Source: Myotis daubentonii (Eukaryota > Chordata > Mammalia > Chiroptera > Vespertilionidae). Taken from it: a stretch of DNA of 64,000 nt. Below are positions 1 to 10,872 of the stretch, piece after piece (within the stretch, counting starts at the first letter, position 1; every line of letters starts with the position of its first letter). The position numbers and the translations under genes are program-made. The stretch lies in contig NC_081842.1 in the NCBI RefSeq assembly GCF_963259705.1, positions 88,900,433 through 88,964,432 of the forward strand, read 5' to 3'. The notes beneath the pieces were generated by a model. It did no database searches. It saw nothing but the letters and a program-made list of their open reading frames with translations, and had not been told where the DNA came from.

Positions 1-54
1 CACACATCTATTTATTATTGGGTTCAAGTTTGAACTAAGTCTGACTCCAGAGTC

Positions 55-70
55 CAGAGTCTGTACTCTT
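55..70. repeat. Target-site duplication of the U6-L1 insertion (3' copy)
   Basis: CAGAGTCTGTACTCTT here is repeated exactly at 4750-4765 and brackets the chimera. It directly precedes the poly(A) tail of the minus-strand L1. Confidence 0.95.
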
Positions 71-346
71 TTTTTTTTTTTTTTTTTGCTTAAAGTATTA
101 CAAAGGGTATTACATATGTATCCATTTTATCCCCCCGCCCTAGACAGTCCCCTAGCCTCCCCTATCACCCAGTGTCTTATGTCCATTGGTTATGCTTATA
201 TGCATGCATACAAGTCCTTTAGTTGATCTCTTACCCCCCTACCTCCTGCCCCCCAACCCTCCCCGGCCTTCCCGCTGCAGTTTGACAATCTGTTTGAGGC
301 AGCTCTGCCTCTGTATCTATTATTGTTCAAAAGTTTATAATGGTGT

Positions 347-3300
347 CTATTGTCCATGAATGAGTGAGATCATGTGGTATTTTTCCTTTATTGACTGGCT
401 TATTTCACTTAGCATAATGCTCTCCAGTTCCATCCATGCCGTTGCAAATGGTAAGAGTTCCTTCCTTTTTACAGCAGCATAGTATTCCATCGTGTAGATG
501 TACCACAGTTTTCTAATCCATTCATCTACTGATGGGCACTTAGGCTGTTTCCAGATTTTAGCTATGGTGAATTCTGCTGCTATGAACATAGGGGTGCATA
601 TATCCTTTCTGATTGGTGTTTCTGGTTTCTTGGGATATATTCCTAGAAGTGGGATCACAGGGTCAAATGGGAGTTCCATTTTCAGTTTTTTAAGGAAACT
701 CCATACTGTCTTCCATAGTGGCTGCACCAGTCTGCATTCCCACCAGCAGTGCACAAGTGTTCCTTTTTCTCCACATCCTCTCCAGCACTTGTCGTTTGTT
801 GATTTGTTGATGATAGCCAGTCTGACAGGTGTGAGGTGGTACCTCATTGCTGTTTTGATTTGCATCTCTCGGATGATTAGTGACTTTGAGCATGTTTTCA
901 TATGTCTCTTGGCTTTCTGAATGTCCTCTTTTGAAAGGTGTCTATTTAGGTCCTTTGCCCATTTTTTGATTGGATTGTTTATCTTTCTTTTGTTAAGTTG
1001 TATGAGTTCCCTATAAATTTTGGAGATTAGGCCCTTATCAGATGTGTCATTGGCAAATATGTTTTCCCACACAGTGGGTTTTCTCGTTGTTTTGTTGATG
1101 GTTTCTTTTGCTGTGCAGAAGCTTTTTATTTTGATGTAGTCCCATTTGTTCATTTTTTCTTTAGTTTCAAGTGCCCTAGGAGCTGTATCAGTGAAGAAAT
1201 TGCTTCGGCATATGTCTGAGATTTTGTTGCCTTTGGATTCTTCTAGAATTTTTATGGTTTCCTGTCGTACATTTAAGTCCTTTATCCATTTTGAGTTTAT
1301 TTTTGTGTATGGTGTAAGTTGGTGGTCTAGTTTCATTTTCTTGCATATATCTGTCCAATTTTCCCAACACCATTTATTGAAGAGACTATCTTGGCTCCAT
1401 TGTATGTTCTTAGCTCCTTTGTCAAATATTAATTGAGCATATTGGTTCGGGCCGATTTCTGGGCTCTCTATTCTATTCCATTGATCTATATGCCTATTCT
1501 TGTGCCAGTACCAGGCAGTTTTGAGAACAGTGGCTTTGTAATACAACTTGATATCTGGTATTGAGATCCCACCTACTTTGTTCTTTTTCAGGATTGCTGC
1601 AGCTATTCGGGGTCTTTTTTTATTCCAGATGAATTTTTGGAAAGTTCGTTCTAGATCTCTGAAGTATGCCGTTGGTATTTTAATGGGGAGTGCGTTGAAT
1701 TTATAGATTGCTTTGGGTAGTATGGACATTTTAATGATGTTGATTCTACCAATCCATGAACACGGTATGTTCTTCCATCTGTTTATGTCTTCCTCTATGC
1801 CTTTTTTCAACGTCCTGTAGTTTTCTGAGTAGAGGTCTTTTACCTCTTTAGTTAAGTTTATTCCTAGGTAGCTTAATTTTTTTGGTGCAATGGTAAACGG
1901 GATTGTTTTTATAATCTCTCTTTCTGAAAGTTCACTATTGGTGTATAGAAATGCCTCAGATTTCTTGGGGTTAATTTTGTATCCTGCTACATTGCCAAAT
2001 TCATGTATTAAGTCTAGTAGCTTTTTGATGGAGTCTCTAGGGTTTTGTATGTATAATATCATGTCGTCTGCAAATAAGGACAGTTTTACTTCCTCTTTTC
2101 CAATTTGGATGCCTTTTATTTCTTCTTCTTGCCGAATTGCAATGGCTAACACTTCCAGTACTATGTTGAACAGGAGTGGTGAGAGGGGGCATCCCTGTCT
2201 TGTTCCTGTTCTTAGGGGAAATGGTGTTAGTTTTTGTCCGTTGAGTATGATGTTGGCTGTGGGCCTGTCATATATGGCTTTTATTATGTTGAGGTATGAT
2301 CCTTCTACTCCCACCTTGCTGAGAGTTTTTATCAAAAATGGGTGTTGAATTTTGTCAAATGCTTTTTCTGCATCAATTGATATGACCATGTGGTTTTTTT
2401 CTTTCAATTTGTTTATGTGATGTATCACGTTTATTGATTTGCGGATATTGTACCATCCTTGCATCCCTGGGATAAATCCTACTTGGTCATGGTGTATGAT
2501 CTTTCTGATGTACTGCTGGATCCGATTTGCTAAGATTTTGTTGAGGATTTTGGCATCTATGTTCATGAGGGATATTGGCCTGTAATTCTCTTTCATTGTG
2601 TTGTCTTTACCTGGTTTTGGTATTAAGGTGATGCTGGCTTCATAGAATGAGCTTGGAAGTGTTTCTTCCTCTTGAATTTTTTGTAGTAGTCTGAGGAGGA
2701 TAGGTTTTAGTTCTTCCTTGAATGTTTGGTAAAACTCCCCTGTGAAGCCGTCTGGTCCTGGGCTTTTGTTTGATGGAAGCTTTTTGATGACTGCTTCAAT
2801 TTCTTCCATAGTTATTGGCCTGTTGAGATTTTTAGATTCTTCCTGATTGAGTTTTGGAATGTTGTATTTTTCTAGGAATTTGTCCATTTCCTCCAGGTTG
2901 TCTAGTTTGTTGGAGTAAAGCTGTCCATAGTATTTTTTAACAATCATTTGTATTTCTGTGGGGTCTGTTGTTATTTCGCCTCTATTGTTTCTGATTTTAT
3001 TTATTTGGGTCCTCTCTCTCTGCTTCTTGGTGAGTCTGGCTAGAGGTTTATCAATCTTGTTTATCCTTTCAAAGAACCAGCTCTTGGTTTCATTGATTTT
3101 CTGTATTGTTTTTTTGGTCTCTATGTCATTTATTTCTGCTCTAATGTTTATTATCTCCTTCCTTCTGCTCACTCTGGGGTTTTCTTGTTGCTCTCTTTCT
3201 AATTCTTTGAGTTGTAGGGTTAGATGATTTACTACCATTTTTTCTTGTTTTTTGAGATAGGCCTGTAGAGCTATAAACTTCCCTCTCAGGACTGCTTTCA

Positions 3301-4169
3301 ATGTGTCCCATAGGTTTTGGATTGTTGTGTTTTCATTGTCATTAGTTTCCAGGATGTTTTTAATTTCTTCTTTGATCTCATTGGTAACCCAATCAATATT
3401 TAATAGCATGCTATTCAGCTTCCAGGTGTTTGAGTATTTTGGGTTGTTTTTATTGTAGTTTATTTCTAATATTATGCCATTGTGGTCTGCGAAGATGCTT
3501 TTTATGATTTCAATCTTCTTGAATTTGGGGATACTTTGCTTGTGACCCAATATGTGGTCTATTTTTGAAGATGTCCCATGAGCACCTGAGAAGAACGTAT
3601 ATTCTCTGGCTTTGGGGTGAAGTGTTCTGAAGATGTCTATTAAGTCCATCTGATCTAGTGAGTCATTTAGGATTGCTGTATCTTTGCTGGTTGTTTGTCT
3701 ATAGGACTTATCCAGTGCTGTCAATGGTGTATTAAAGTCCCCTACTATGATTGTATTGTTGTCGATCTCTCCTTTGATATCTTCCAGGAGTTTTTTTTAT
3801 GAATTTGGGTGCTCCTACATTGGGTGCATATATGTTTACCAGGGTTATATCTTCTTGTTGTATTGATCCCTTTAGTATTATGAAGTGGCCTTCCTTATCT
3901 CTTGTTAAGGCCTTCACTTTGAGGTCTATTTTGTCCGATATAAGTATTGCTACCCCAGCTTTCTTTTCCTTTCCATTTGCCTGAAAGATATTTTTCCATC
4001 CTTTCACTTTCAGTCTGTGTGAGTCCCTTCTAATGAGGTGGGTTTCTTGTAGACAGCAGATGTATGGGTCATGTTTTTTTATCCATTCAGCCACTCGATG
4101 TCTTTTGGTTGGAGCATTTAGTCCGTTTACATTTAAAGTTATTATTGAAAGGTACTTGTTTGTAGCCAT
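347..4169 (-). pseudogene. L1 ORF2p (endonuclease-reverse transcriptase), one frameshift
   Basis: ORF2p makes the target nick and copies RNA into the genome. The N-terminal part (4169-3732) starts MATNKYLSIITLNVNGLN and carries the apurinic-type endonuclease motifs TLNVNG and LQETH. An 8-T run at 3791-3798 (A run on the coding strand) shifts the frame; the neighbouring frame then carries the protein on for about 1125 residues to the stop at 347. That part shows the DHN endonuclease motif near its start, reverse transcriptase with [14 protein letters not shown] and the FADDM active-site box, and the C-terminal cysteine-rich C-x3-C-x7-H-x4-C segment. The C-terminus reads SEISQ and ends shortly after, as expected. 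With a single indel the protein is broken between the endonuclease and the rest. Confidence 0.95.
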
Positions 4170-4218
4170 TTCTTTTTTTGTGTGGCTGTTTTCTTTCTGA
4201 GCTATTTATTCCTTATTT

Positions 4219-4642
4219 TTATACCAGTCCCTTTAGCATTCCTTGCATTGCTGGCTTGGTGGTGACAAACTCCCTTAGCCTTTTTTTGTCTGTGAAGCTT
4301 CTTATTTCCCCTTCAAGTTTGAATGATAGCCTTGCTGGATAGAGTATTCTTGGATTCAGTCCTTTGCTTTGCATCACTTTGTAAATTTCAGTCCATTCTT
4401 TTCTGGCCTGATGTGTTTCTGTTGAGAAATCATTTGACAATCTAATGGGAGATCCCTTGTATGTAACTTTCCGTCTCTCTCTTGCAGCCTGTAAGATTCT
4501 CTCTTTGTCCTGAACATTTGCCATGGTGATTATGATGTGTCTTGGTGTGGGTCTTTTCGGGTTCACCTTGTTTGGGACTCTCTGGGCTTGTGTGACTTTT
4601 TTCTTCCCCACCTCAGGAAAGTTTTCTGATATTATTTCTTCG
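4219..4642 (-). pseudogene. L1 ORF1p C-terminal fragment
   Basis: This frame encodes the C-terminal domain of the L1 RNA-binding protein ORF1p. It contains KRPTPRHIII, a KERILQAARE stretch, RRKVTYKG, and a terminal segment with YPARLSFKLEGEIRSFTD and REFVTTKPAMQ, all characteristic of mammalian ORF1p. The coiled coil and RRM are missing because the element is truncated. An apparent start upstream (residues MTRKFVKRSIF, about 4677-4643) is not L1: it is antisense-independent read-through from the fused U6 copy. The stop at 4219 is followed by a short spacer and the ORF2 start. Confidence 0.92.
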
Positions 4643-4692
4643 AAAAATATGGAACGCTTCACGAATTTGCGTGTCATCCTTGCGCAGGGGCC

Positions 4693-4729
<37 letters not shown>

Positions 4730-4749
4730 GGTGCTGCCGAAGCGAGCAC
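4643..4749 (-). pseudogene. RNU6: Full-length U6 snRNA copy fused to the L1 5' end
   Basis: The minus strand from 4749 to 4643 reads as the complete 107-nt U6 snRNA, from GTGCTCGCTTCGGCAGCAC through the ACAGAGA box and AGCATGGCCCCTGCGC region to the terminal U run. I see one substitution, near nt 21, relative to the mammalian sequence. The U6 3' end abuts the truncated L1 in the same orientation. U6-L1 chimeras of this kind are known from other mammals and are explained by the reverse transcriptase switching template from L1 RNA to U6 RNA. It lacks the external U6 promoter (no PSE or TATA at proper spacing is evident beyond the 4750-4765 TSD), so it is probably silent. Confidence 0.96.
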
Positions 4750-4765
4750 CAGAGTCTGTACTCTT
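4750..4765. repeat. Target-site duplication of the U6-L1 insertion (5' copy)
   Basis: Exact match to 55-70. It abuts the first nucleotide of the U6 copy, which shows U6 entered with the L1 and did not insert separately. Confidence 0.95.
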
Positions 4766-5259
4766 AAGCATTACGTTCATTATGTTGACTCACATTACAT
4801 TATATTGACTATTTATTTCCAGGGCAATAAAATAAAATCTAAAGAAAAATTACACGCAATTCTGATTGCTTCACATCTTTTGTTGGCAAATGAATTGCTC
4901 TTGGTAAGTAGACTGAAATTTGTAAATATGCTAGTCCTTAAATTCTAAGAAATCTCAAAGGAAAATTTATTCATGACTTGGGAATTCATTTAAAGAACAT
5001 TTAGAAGAAAATAGAAGGACAATTTAAAAAATAGAGTGGGACTTACAATGCTGGATTAAAAATGAATCATGGGCCAACATAAAGAGTGTGTTATATGCAC
5101 TGACATATAAATACTTGGAACAAATGAAAAGGATTATTGAGAAGAGAAAAAGACCCAGGAGAGACTTTATTATTCAAGTATTCAAAATCTAAGATACCAA
5201 AGTTATGTATCTGCTTAGGGGATCATCATTGATCACTCATACGCATTTTTTCTTATTTG
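4766..5259. other. AT-rich intergenic DNA, no gene seen
   Basis: About 490 bp without a coding frame, clear repeat end or RNA gene that I can recognise. Confidence 0.6.
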
Positions 5260-5289
5260 ACAATAGTGTTTACTTCTGCATCAAGAACG

Positions 5290-5800
5290 TTAATTGGGCT
5301 TGGGGTATGCATGACACCTGGAAGAAGACGCTCAAAGTTCATTCATGACTTCAAAGATTTGCCAAGGATGATGAGGTTACAAAACAAGACTGATTAAGAT
5401 GTCTAAGTACTCCAGCTTAGGTGTGAATGAGGATGACATTGAGGCACTCCTAAAAATGGTTTCCAAATAATTGACTAATGATGAAAAACTGTTGGAACTG
5501 GAACAGGAATGCATAGCTGAAGAAGAGGCAAAAGAAAAGGAAACTGCAGGAGAAAAAAAAACCACCACCAAGAAATTTCACAGTGAGGGGTTTAGCAGAA
5601 GCTTTTCCAGAATTCAATAAGCTCCTTAAAACACTTTGAAAATATGGACCTCAAAAAATTTTTCATTAATAGAGAGGAATGTTCATAGTGCATTATCTGC
5701 TTGCAAGCAAATCTATGATGAAAAAAAGAAACCAAGAGAAGCACCATGGATACATTTCTGAAAAGAATGAGACCTCCTCAAGAAGTCTTAGGTCCTTCAA
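5290..5800 (+). pseudogene. Tigger transposase C-terminal remnant
   Basis: With frame changes, the plus strand still spells the C-terminal tail of a Tigger1/TIGD1-like transposase. Readable pieces are SKFIHDFKD, LGVNEDDIEALLK, LTNDEKLLELEQECIAEEEA, KEKETAGEKK, an EFNKLLKTL stretch, and MDTFLKRMRPPQE. In-frame stops (for example just before LTNDEK) and indels break it many times. The catalytic DDE domain would lie upstream and is absent. Transposase activity is excluded; this is an old fossil. Confidence 0.85.
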
Positions 5801-5805
5801 AGGTA

Positions 5806-6257
5806 TCTATACTAATAAAAGGGTAATATGCTAATTAGACCAGACATCTTCTGGACATCCATTGGACATCCTTCCTGAGAAAGCCACAGTGGCAGGGGCT
5901 GAGGCAGAGGTGGTTAGGGGCAACGAGGCTGGCAGGGGAGGGCAGTTAGGGGCGATCAGGCAGGTAGGCAGAGGCGGTTAGGGGTGATCAGGCATGCAGG
6001 GGAGCAATTAGGGGCATCAGGAAGGCAGGCAGAGTGGTTAGGGGCAATCAGGCAGGCAGGCAGGTGAACAGTTAGGATCCAGCGGTCCCGGATTGGGAGA
6101 GGGATGTCCAACTGCTGGTTTAGGCTCGATCCCATAGATTGGGCCTAAACTGGTAGTCTGACATCCCACAAAGGGTTCTGGATTGGGAAGGGTGCAGGCC
6201 ATGCTGAGGGCCCCCCCTCCCAACCCAGTGCATGAATTTCATTCACCTGGCCTCTAG
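5806..6257 (+). mobile_element. HeliBat non-autonomous Helitron 1
   Basis: The 5' end TCTATACTAATAAAAGGG and 3' end GCCTCTAG followed by T match vesper-bat HeliBat elements. Before the 3' end is the weakened hairpin GTGCATGAATTTCATTCAC. The interior is GC-rich with a diverged 40-60 bp repeat (aggcaggnnggttaggggcnatcagg) about four times over. It interrupts the Tigger1 remnant. No Rep/helicase frame is present. Confidence 0.9.
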
Positions 6258-6258
6258 T

Positions 6259-6596
6259 TCTATATAATAAAAGGCTAACATGCAAATTATCCCCATGGGT
6301 GGGAGTTCGACTGACCTGGAGTTAGATGTGTACTGACTATCGGGGGCAGCACAGAACATGGAGGGTGTCAGCAACAGTGCTGGCAGTGGGCAGCAATGGA
6401 GGTGCTGCCAGCCCTGATGGGCCTAAACAAGAGTGGGACCATGCGGGATGGTGGAGCAGGTGAGCGGGTGGCACCAGACCAAGGCAGGTGCAAAGGGAGG
6501 CTCCAGCCAGTGGCAGCAGCAGGCATCTTGGGGAAGGGAGGCCCCAGCTGGCAGCTGCCAGCTGCTAGGGACCTTACCCATGCACTGGGCCTCTAG
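6259..6596 (+). mobile_element. HeliBat non-autonomous Helitron 2
   Basis: Begins TCTATATAATAAAAGGCTAA and ends GGGCCTCTAG. It abuts Helitron 1 with a single T between, as expected if a second element used the host A-T site at the end of the first. The interior is GC-rich and non-coding. Confidence 0.88.
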
Positions 6597-6597
6597 T

Positions 6598-6897
6598 GTG
6601 TATATATAAAAGCCTAAGTGACCATTATGACCGATTGACTGAACGATTGGTCAACTGGTTACTATATGTGCACTGACCACCAGGGGACAGATGCTCAATG
6701 CAGGAGCTGCCCCATGGTGGTCAGTGTGCTCCCACAGCCAACCTCCCTCAGCCAGCCAACATCCCACGGTCCCTTGCCCCTGCCAGCCAGCCCGGATGGG
6801 CCCCTATAGGGACTGGGTGAGATGGCCCTGATTGCCCCGATCGCCAGGCAGGCCAAGGGACCCCACCCGTGCATGAATTCATGCACAGAGCCTCTAG
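6598..6897 (+). mobile_element. HeliBat non-autonomous Helitron 3
   Basis: A third element directly follows: a decayed 5' end (TATATATAAAAGCCTAAGTG) and a clean 3' hairpin GTGCATGAATTCATGCAC ending CCTCTAG. Three head-to-tail Helitrons in 1.1 kb fit serial insertion at HeliBat termini. Confidence 0.85.
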
Positions 6898-7369
6898 TTC
6901 CTGAATAAGGCATTGCTATCATTCATGGGTGTTATTGCCCCATGTAGACCTTCTAGTGGGACAAAATGTACAGACATTGATATTGATGACCCTGACCCTG
7001 TGTGTGTTTGTGTCTAAGTTTTCATAAAAAACTTAAAAAAGTTAAAAAAATTAAAAATGGGAAAATGCTTATAGAATAAGGATATAAAGAGACTAATTTT
7101 GTACAGCTATACAGAGTATTTGTGTTCTAAGCTAAAATTTCATTATGAATTGATACGTTAAACAAATTACAAAGTAGAAAAGTTAAAGCAACCTGTTAAT
7201 TTATTATTGAAGAAAAAATGTTTTACACATTAGTGTTACCCAAGGTACAGTGTTTATAAAGTCTATTGTAGCATACAGTAATGTCCTAGGCCTTCACATT
7301 CACTCACTGCTCACTCACTGTTTTCACTCAGAACAACTTCCAATCCTGTAAGCTCCATCTATGTGTTAC

Positions 7370-7790
7370 TGTAAGAAACATTCAAACTTGTAAAGAATTT
7401 TTGTGAGTTTATTTGAGCTAAACTATCAACAATTGCCAGGAAGCAGCATCTCAATATATTGAGGTAATGCTCCAGAGAATGGCAGTTTTCACCTTATTTT
7501 ATACATTCCAATCAAAACAAGAGACATAAATGGGTTATATAAAATCCATTGGTGATTGATTAGGGAGGTGTGAGAAAGCAAAGAGGGGAGAACCTCAGAT
7601 TGGGTAAAAAGTAAAATGATAGACACTTGCTTCTTTTACAGAGGTGGGTACAGAATAGTTAACAGTCAACAATTAACATGATCATAATAACAATGAGGAA
7701 ATTTGTGGTCTGCACCTTGGTGCCATTTGTTGTGCCCTGAGGGGTCCAGAAAAAGGGAAATTGCAAGTTACTCTGACAGTCTACAGCAAG
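7370..7790. other. Intergenic DNA, possible old LTR-like repeat
   Basis: No coding frame. The text around 7384-7450 (TTTATTTGAGC..., CAATTGCCAGGAAGCAGCATCTCAA) resembles old mammalian LTR repeats, but I cannot assign a family or ends. Confidence 0.35.
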
Positions 7791-8205
7791 CATGTCAAAC
7801 TCAAAGGCTAACATGGGCTAAATAAACAAGGTTTAAGTTTATGTGGGCCTCAAAAAAACAAAAGCTTCAATTTTCATAGAAACATAGGTATATTTCGATA
7901 GAGAGATGCTGAATACAAAGCGCTGAAACAAATGAGTAATCATTAACATAAAATAATAGAAAATTTTAATAAAAATTAATATTTTTTCTTGAACATTAAC
8001 TTACCAGACACTGAATAACCTGCATAAATTATTAAGCGTAATGCAAATAAACCAATTTTTCTTTTTCTCTGAAAGCAAAATATTTCCTGTTGCGCACACC
8101 AAACAAGTCAGCCCAAGACTAATGACGTGGCAATTGGCTGCTAAAACATTCCCTGCTGGTATTAGTGGAGAGAAATTCGCGTAAGGGGTGTAAGGGAAAT
8201 GAATG
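7790..8205. mobile_element. Possible hAT-like DNA transposon remnant
   Basis: AGCATGTCAAACTCAAAGG and a nearby TTATGTGGGCC are reminiscent of the GTCAAACTC...CGGGCC terminal block of many hAT elements, with the AT-rich interior such elements show. The second terminus and the 8-bp target duplication were not found, so this is tentative. Confidence 0.3.
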
Positions 8206-9926
8206 TAACAGGATTATAGTAATCAGTTATTAGCGAATTTTGTAGTTCATTATTATGTAAAACAGGATACTGTAAAAATTAAATGTAAAGTGGAAGCTGT
8301 TGAATCAGTATCACACTGAAGCCAAAATGTGGGGTGTTGAGTCCAAGTTTGTTGTCTCTCGAAATCGAAGAATGAAATCGTGGACAAAAAACGGTTAATA
8401 GAACTGAAGTTTGAGAGAAGCCAGTCCTGGAAAAGGTGCAGCTGGGGTTCCAAGAGCAGCCCAGTGTCCTGAGATCCCTTTCCATGTTACAGTCAGGAGT
8501 AGTTTAGTATCCAAGCGAATTAAAGTCTATTAGTCCATGTATTGAACATGTCTTCTGCCATCAATCCAAAAATCTAGCACACAGGAGAGACAGAGAAGGA
8601 AGTGCACACACTTTTTTTGCATATATGCTTGTTAATTCTTGATTGGTCCTTTCAAATAATTTTCCTTTCCAAATCCTTGGGATTGGTTTATACACCTAAT
8701 TACCTTGTGATTAGTTATCTGCAAGCGGCTGGTTTTAGCAACATGCATGCATTTTAAAGCTCATGTTGCAGGTGTGTGGACAGGAACAGCAGGCTACCCC
8801 AGGTAGGTTTGCGTTAAGTGCACTCCACTCTATGACACCCTTGCTTCCCTACTCTGCCTAGTTTTACTTCCTCCACCCCCCCACCCCCCCTCCCACCCCC
8901 ACCCCCGTGGTCCCTGTCCACCTAGCTTCCCTCTGTCCCCTCAACAGGGTTATCCAGAATAATGCGAAACAGTCAACACTTGGTTTATCCTTTGTTCTTT
9001 CAGAGAATTAGAATTAGAATCTTTGAAGTTCTAGACTACTTTTGTTACAGGGCAGTGAAAAGCCAGGAAAATTCCATGGCAAGAGGTATGGGAAGCTGAT
9101 ACAAGAAAGTTAAAATAAGGCCAGACAGTGTGGGCTATTTGCAGCCAGCCTGTAAGTAACAAGCCATTATCTTCCCCAGCCAAGGGTACTTGAGAGCAAA
9201 CAGTTAAAAGCCTCCCTAACAAAAAGAAACCAACCAAACAAACAAACAAAATGCAGGAAACAGGGAGAGGAAGGGGACTTTTTCTCACCCACTAAACAAA
9301 GAAATCAGCAGTTTGGGGGAGGGGGAAGGAAAGAAAGGGCAGTTTTATTTATTTTTTTACTCCCTACCAGAGAAGCCAGCAGTCTCAAGGCTTGGCAAGA
9401 TAAAATTGCCAGGTACCTCTCATGAATTCTGGGAAGGCCACAGCAAAGTAAAAAGGGATCTTGAGAATTAATCTGTATCAAAATATTCACCAGAGGAATT
9501 CTGAAAGAATAAATTTTGAAGAATAAATTTTGAAGTATAACTTAAACTGAAACCCAACTTATTCTTCAGATTAGCTGAGAGCCCATTGGAGTAGTTTGTG
9601 CCAGATGATAGATTTGCTTGCCTTGCTTCTTAAATAAACTTGCTTGCTCGCTTTAATTGCTGTGATAACTTGGATTTATCACAACACAATCAAGGTCGCT
9701 CATTTAATTCACTTAGAGGAGCATGACAAGAACCTAGGTGGGAACAGCCCTTCCCCTCTTCTCAGGGTGCTGTCCCATAGCACCTTTTCTGGGGCCTGTG
9801 GGCTGCCAGTAACACTTTAGCCAAATACTATCAACTTAGTTGAACAAATAGAAACGTACAAAAATCAACAAGTCCAACATTCTTTGGCCAATCTAGCAAA
9901 TGTAATCTATGTAATAAAACTTTCTT
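8206..9926. other. Intergenic DNA with possible ERV LTR pieces; no gene
   Basis: No coding gene. 8870-8910 is a C-rich low-complexity tract. Between about 9055 and 9815 the text (a TGAAAAGCC start, a later CTTAAATAAACTTGCTTGCT with a poly(A)-signal-like AATAAA, then CCTAGGTGGGAACAG) looks like a class I ERV LTR, but no matching target duplication was found. Confidence 0.35.
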
Positions 9927-10170
9927 TCTTTTTTAAAAAATATATTTTATTTTATTTTTTTTTATTTTATTTTTTTTACACAGAGAGGAAGGGAGAGGGA
10001 TAGAGAGTTAGAATCATCGATGAGAGAGAAACATTGATCAGCTGCCTCCTGCACATCCCCCACTGGGGATATACCCGCAACCAAGGTACATGCCCTTGAC
10101 CAGAATCAAACCTGGGACTCTTCAGTCCACAGGCTGACGCTCTATTCACTGAGACAAACCAATTAGGGCT
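9927..10170 (-). mobile_element. Ves SINE at the left edge of duplication copy A
   Basis: Minus-strand tRNA-derived Ves SINE: the reverse complement shows the tRNA head with A and B boxes, then the CT-rich body and an A/T-rich tail. It has a TSD AAAACTTTCTT at 9916-9926 and 10171-10181. Copy B keeps this SINE but not the left TSD, so the duplication edge lies in the SINE tail. Confidence 0.93.
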
Positions 10171-10181
10171 AAAACTTTCTT

Positions 10182-10866
10182 AGAATAGAAAAATGTAATA
10201 GATTTTTCTTCAGTTTTTAGGCAGTTGCAAGTTTGCCACATGCAATTTAAGATGTTGTTGAGTTCATATTTCCTTGATTATGTCTATGAGATATAAGTTG
10301 CAAAAATCTCCACGAACAGGTTGCATAAATAGTCAATATGACTTGCTTTCTCATAAACCAAATTAATTTTGACCTCAAATACCCATGTCTAGGGCAGTGG
10401 AAAACTTCCGCCCAGTCCTTCAACTCTGACTTCCTCTGTAAATTGTATCTTCGCAGTGTAACACACACTGTGCCAACGTTCTCCATAAGATTCAGGTTCA
10501 CTCAAGTTGATGTAGATATCTGTTTCCTGTTTACATGCTCTCCCGTACCAGCACATTTATTTTTAATCTCTTTAAGCAACAGAAATCACCTGTGAGGCCC
10601 CTACCTTTGTCTCCATCTGCTTAGAGACAATGAAATGCTCCTCTCATGCATCTATCAACTCCTCTTCCTTGAGGTGCTGCTGGTCAGCAGGGCAGAGGCT
10701 CCTTGGCTCTTAAAGCCCAAAGTCACCTGTCCGCTGCATTGCCTGAAGTGCTTCTTTTTAATCGTTGAGATCTGGCTTTCTTTCCTGCTTTGCCAGAACA
10801 CAATCTCTATTCGGAGATTGCTCCCACCTGCCTTTTTAACCTTTATATTCTTCTCAGGGTTTAGGA
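10182..10866. other. Intergenic DNA between SINE and LTR (copy A)
   Basis: About 690 bp shared with copy B (22320-23004). Short open frames occur on both strands but show no recognisable domain and no codon pattern; I read this as non-coding. Confidence 0.55.
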
Positions 10867-10872
10867 TGTGTA
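10867..10872. repeat. 6-bp TSD of the solo LTR, copy A, left
   Basis: TGTGTA immediately before the LTR TG end; repeated at 13513-13518 after the CA end. Confidence 0.85.

Larger units (their letters stand above)
71..4642 (-). mobile_element. 5'-truncated young LINE-1 (L1), nearly complete ORF2
   Basis: A LINE-1 lies on the minus strand. The poly(A) tail appears as a T run at 71-87, the 3' UTR covers about 88-346, ORF2 covers 347-4169, and the end of ORF1 covers 4219-4642. The element is truncated at its 5' side inside ORF1 and joined there to a U6 snRNA copy (4643-4749). The combined insertion has direct repeats CAGAGTCTGTACTCTT at 55-70 and 4750-4765, so both parts arrived in one target-primed reverse transcription event. 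The roughly 50-bp spacer between the ORF1 stop and the ORF2 start is normal for mammalian L1. A long undamaged ORF2 suggests a young insertion; 5' truncation and one frameshift make it non-autonomous. Confidence 0.97.
5260..7365 (+). mobile_element. Tigger1-type DNA transposon remnant, split by nested Helitrons
   Basis: The plus strand holds the last part of a pogo/Tigger (Tc1-mariner superfamily) transposase at about 5290-5800 and the matching 3' untranslated part at about 6975-7360. The latter includes ACAGTGTTTATAAAGTCTA, GTAATGTCCTAGGCCTTCAC and CTCACTGCTCACTCACTG, typical of mammalian Tigger1. Three HeliBats (5806-6897) sit between the two parts. The DDE catalytic region and both terminal inverted repeats are not seen, so this is an immobile 3' portion. 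Confidence 0.85.

Noticed and set aside
498..3227. Plus-strand open frames across 498-3227
   Set aside because: They are antisense to the L1 ORF2 and have no independent domain or codon signal.
4643..4749. Functional U6 gene
   Set aside because: It is fused to an L1 within one TSD pair and lacks the upstream elements a U6 gene needs.
6230..6258. Hairpins with GTGCATGAATTTCATGCAC as transcription terminators
   Set aside because: They recur at every HeliBat 3' end and are the Helitron termination hairpin, not a host terminator.
9055..9815. Full class I ERV LTR with ends
   Set aside because: Wording is LTR-like but no matching target duplication at the proposed TG and CA ends could be found, so ends are not claimed.
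9980..10160. tRNA genes from the A-box and B-box motifs in many places
   Set aside because: The tRNA-like heads belong to Ves-type SINEs, have mutated cloverleaf arms and continue into the SINE body.
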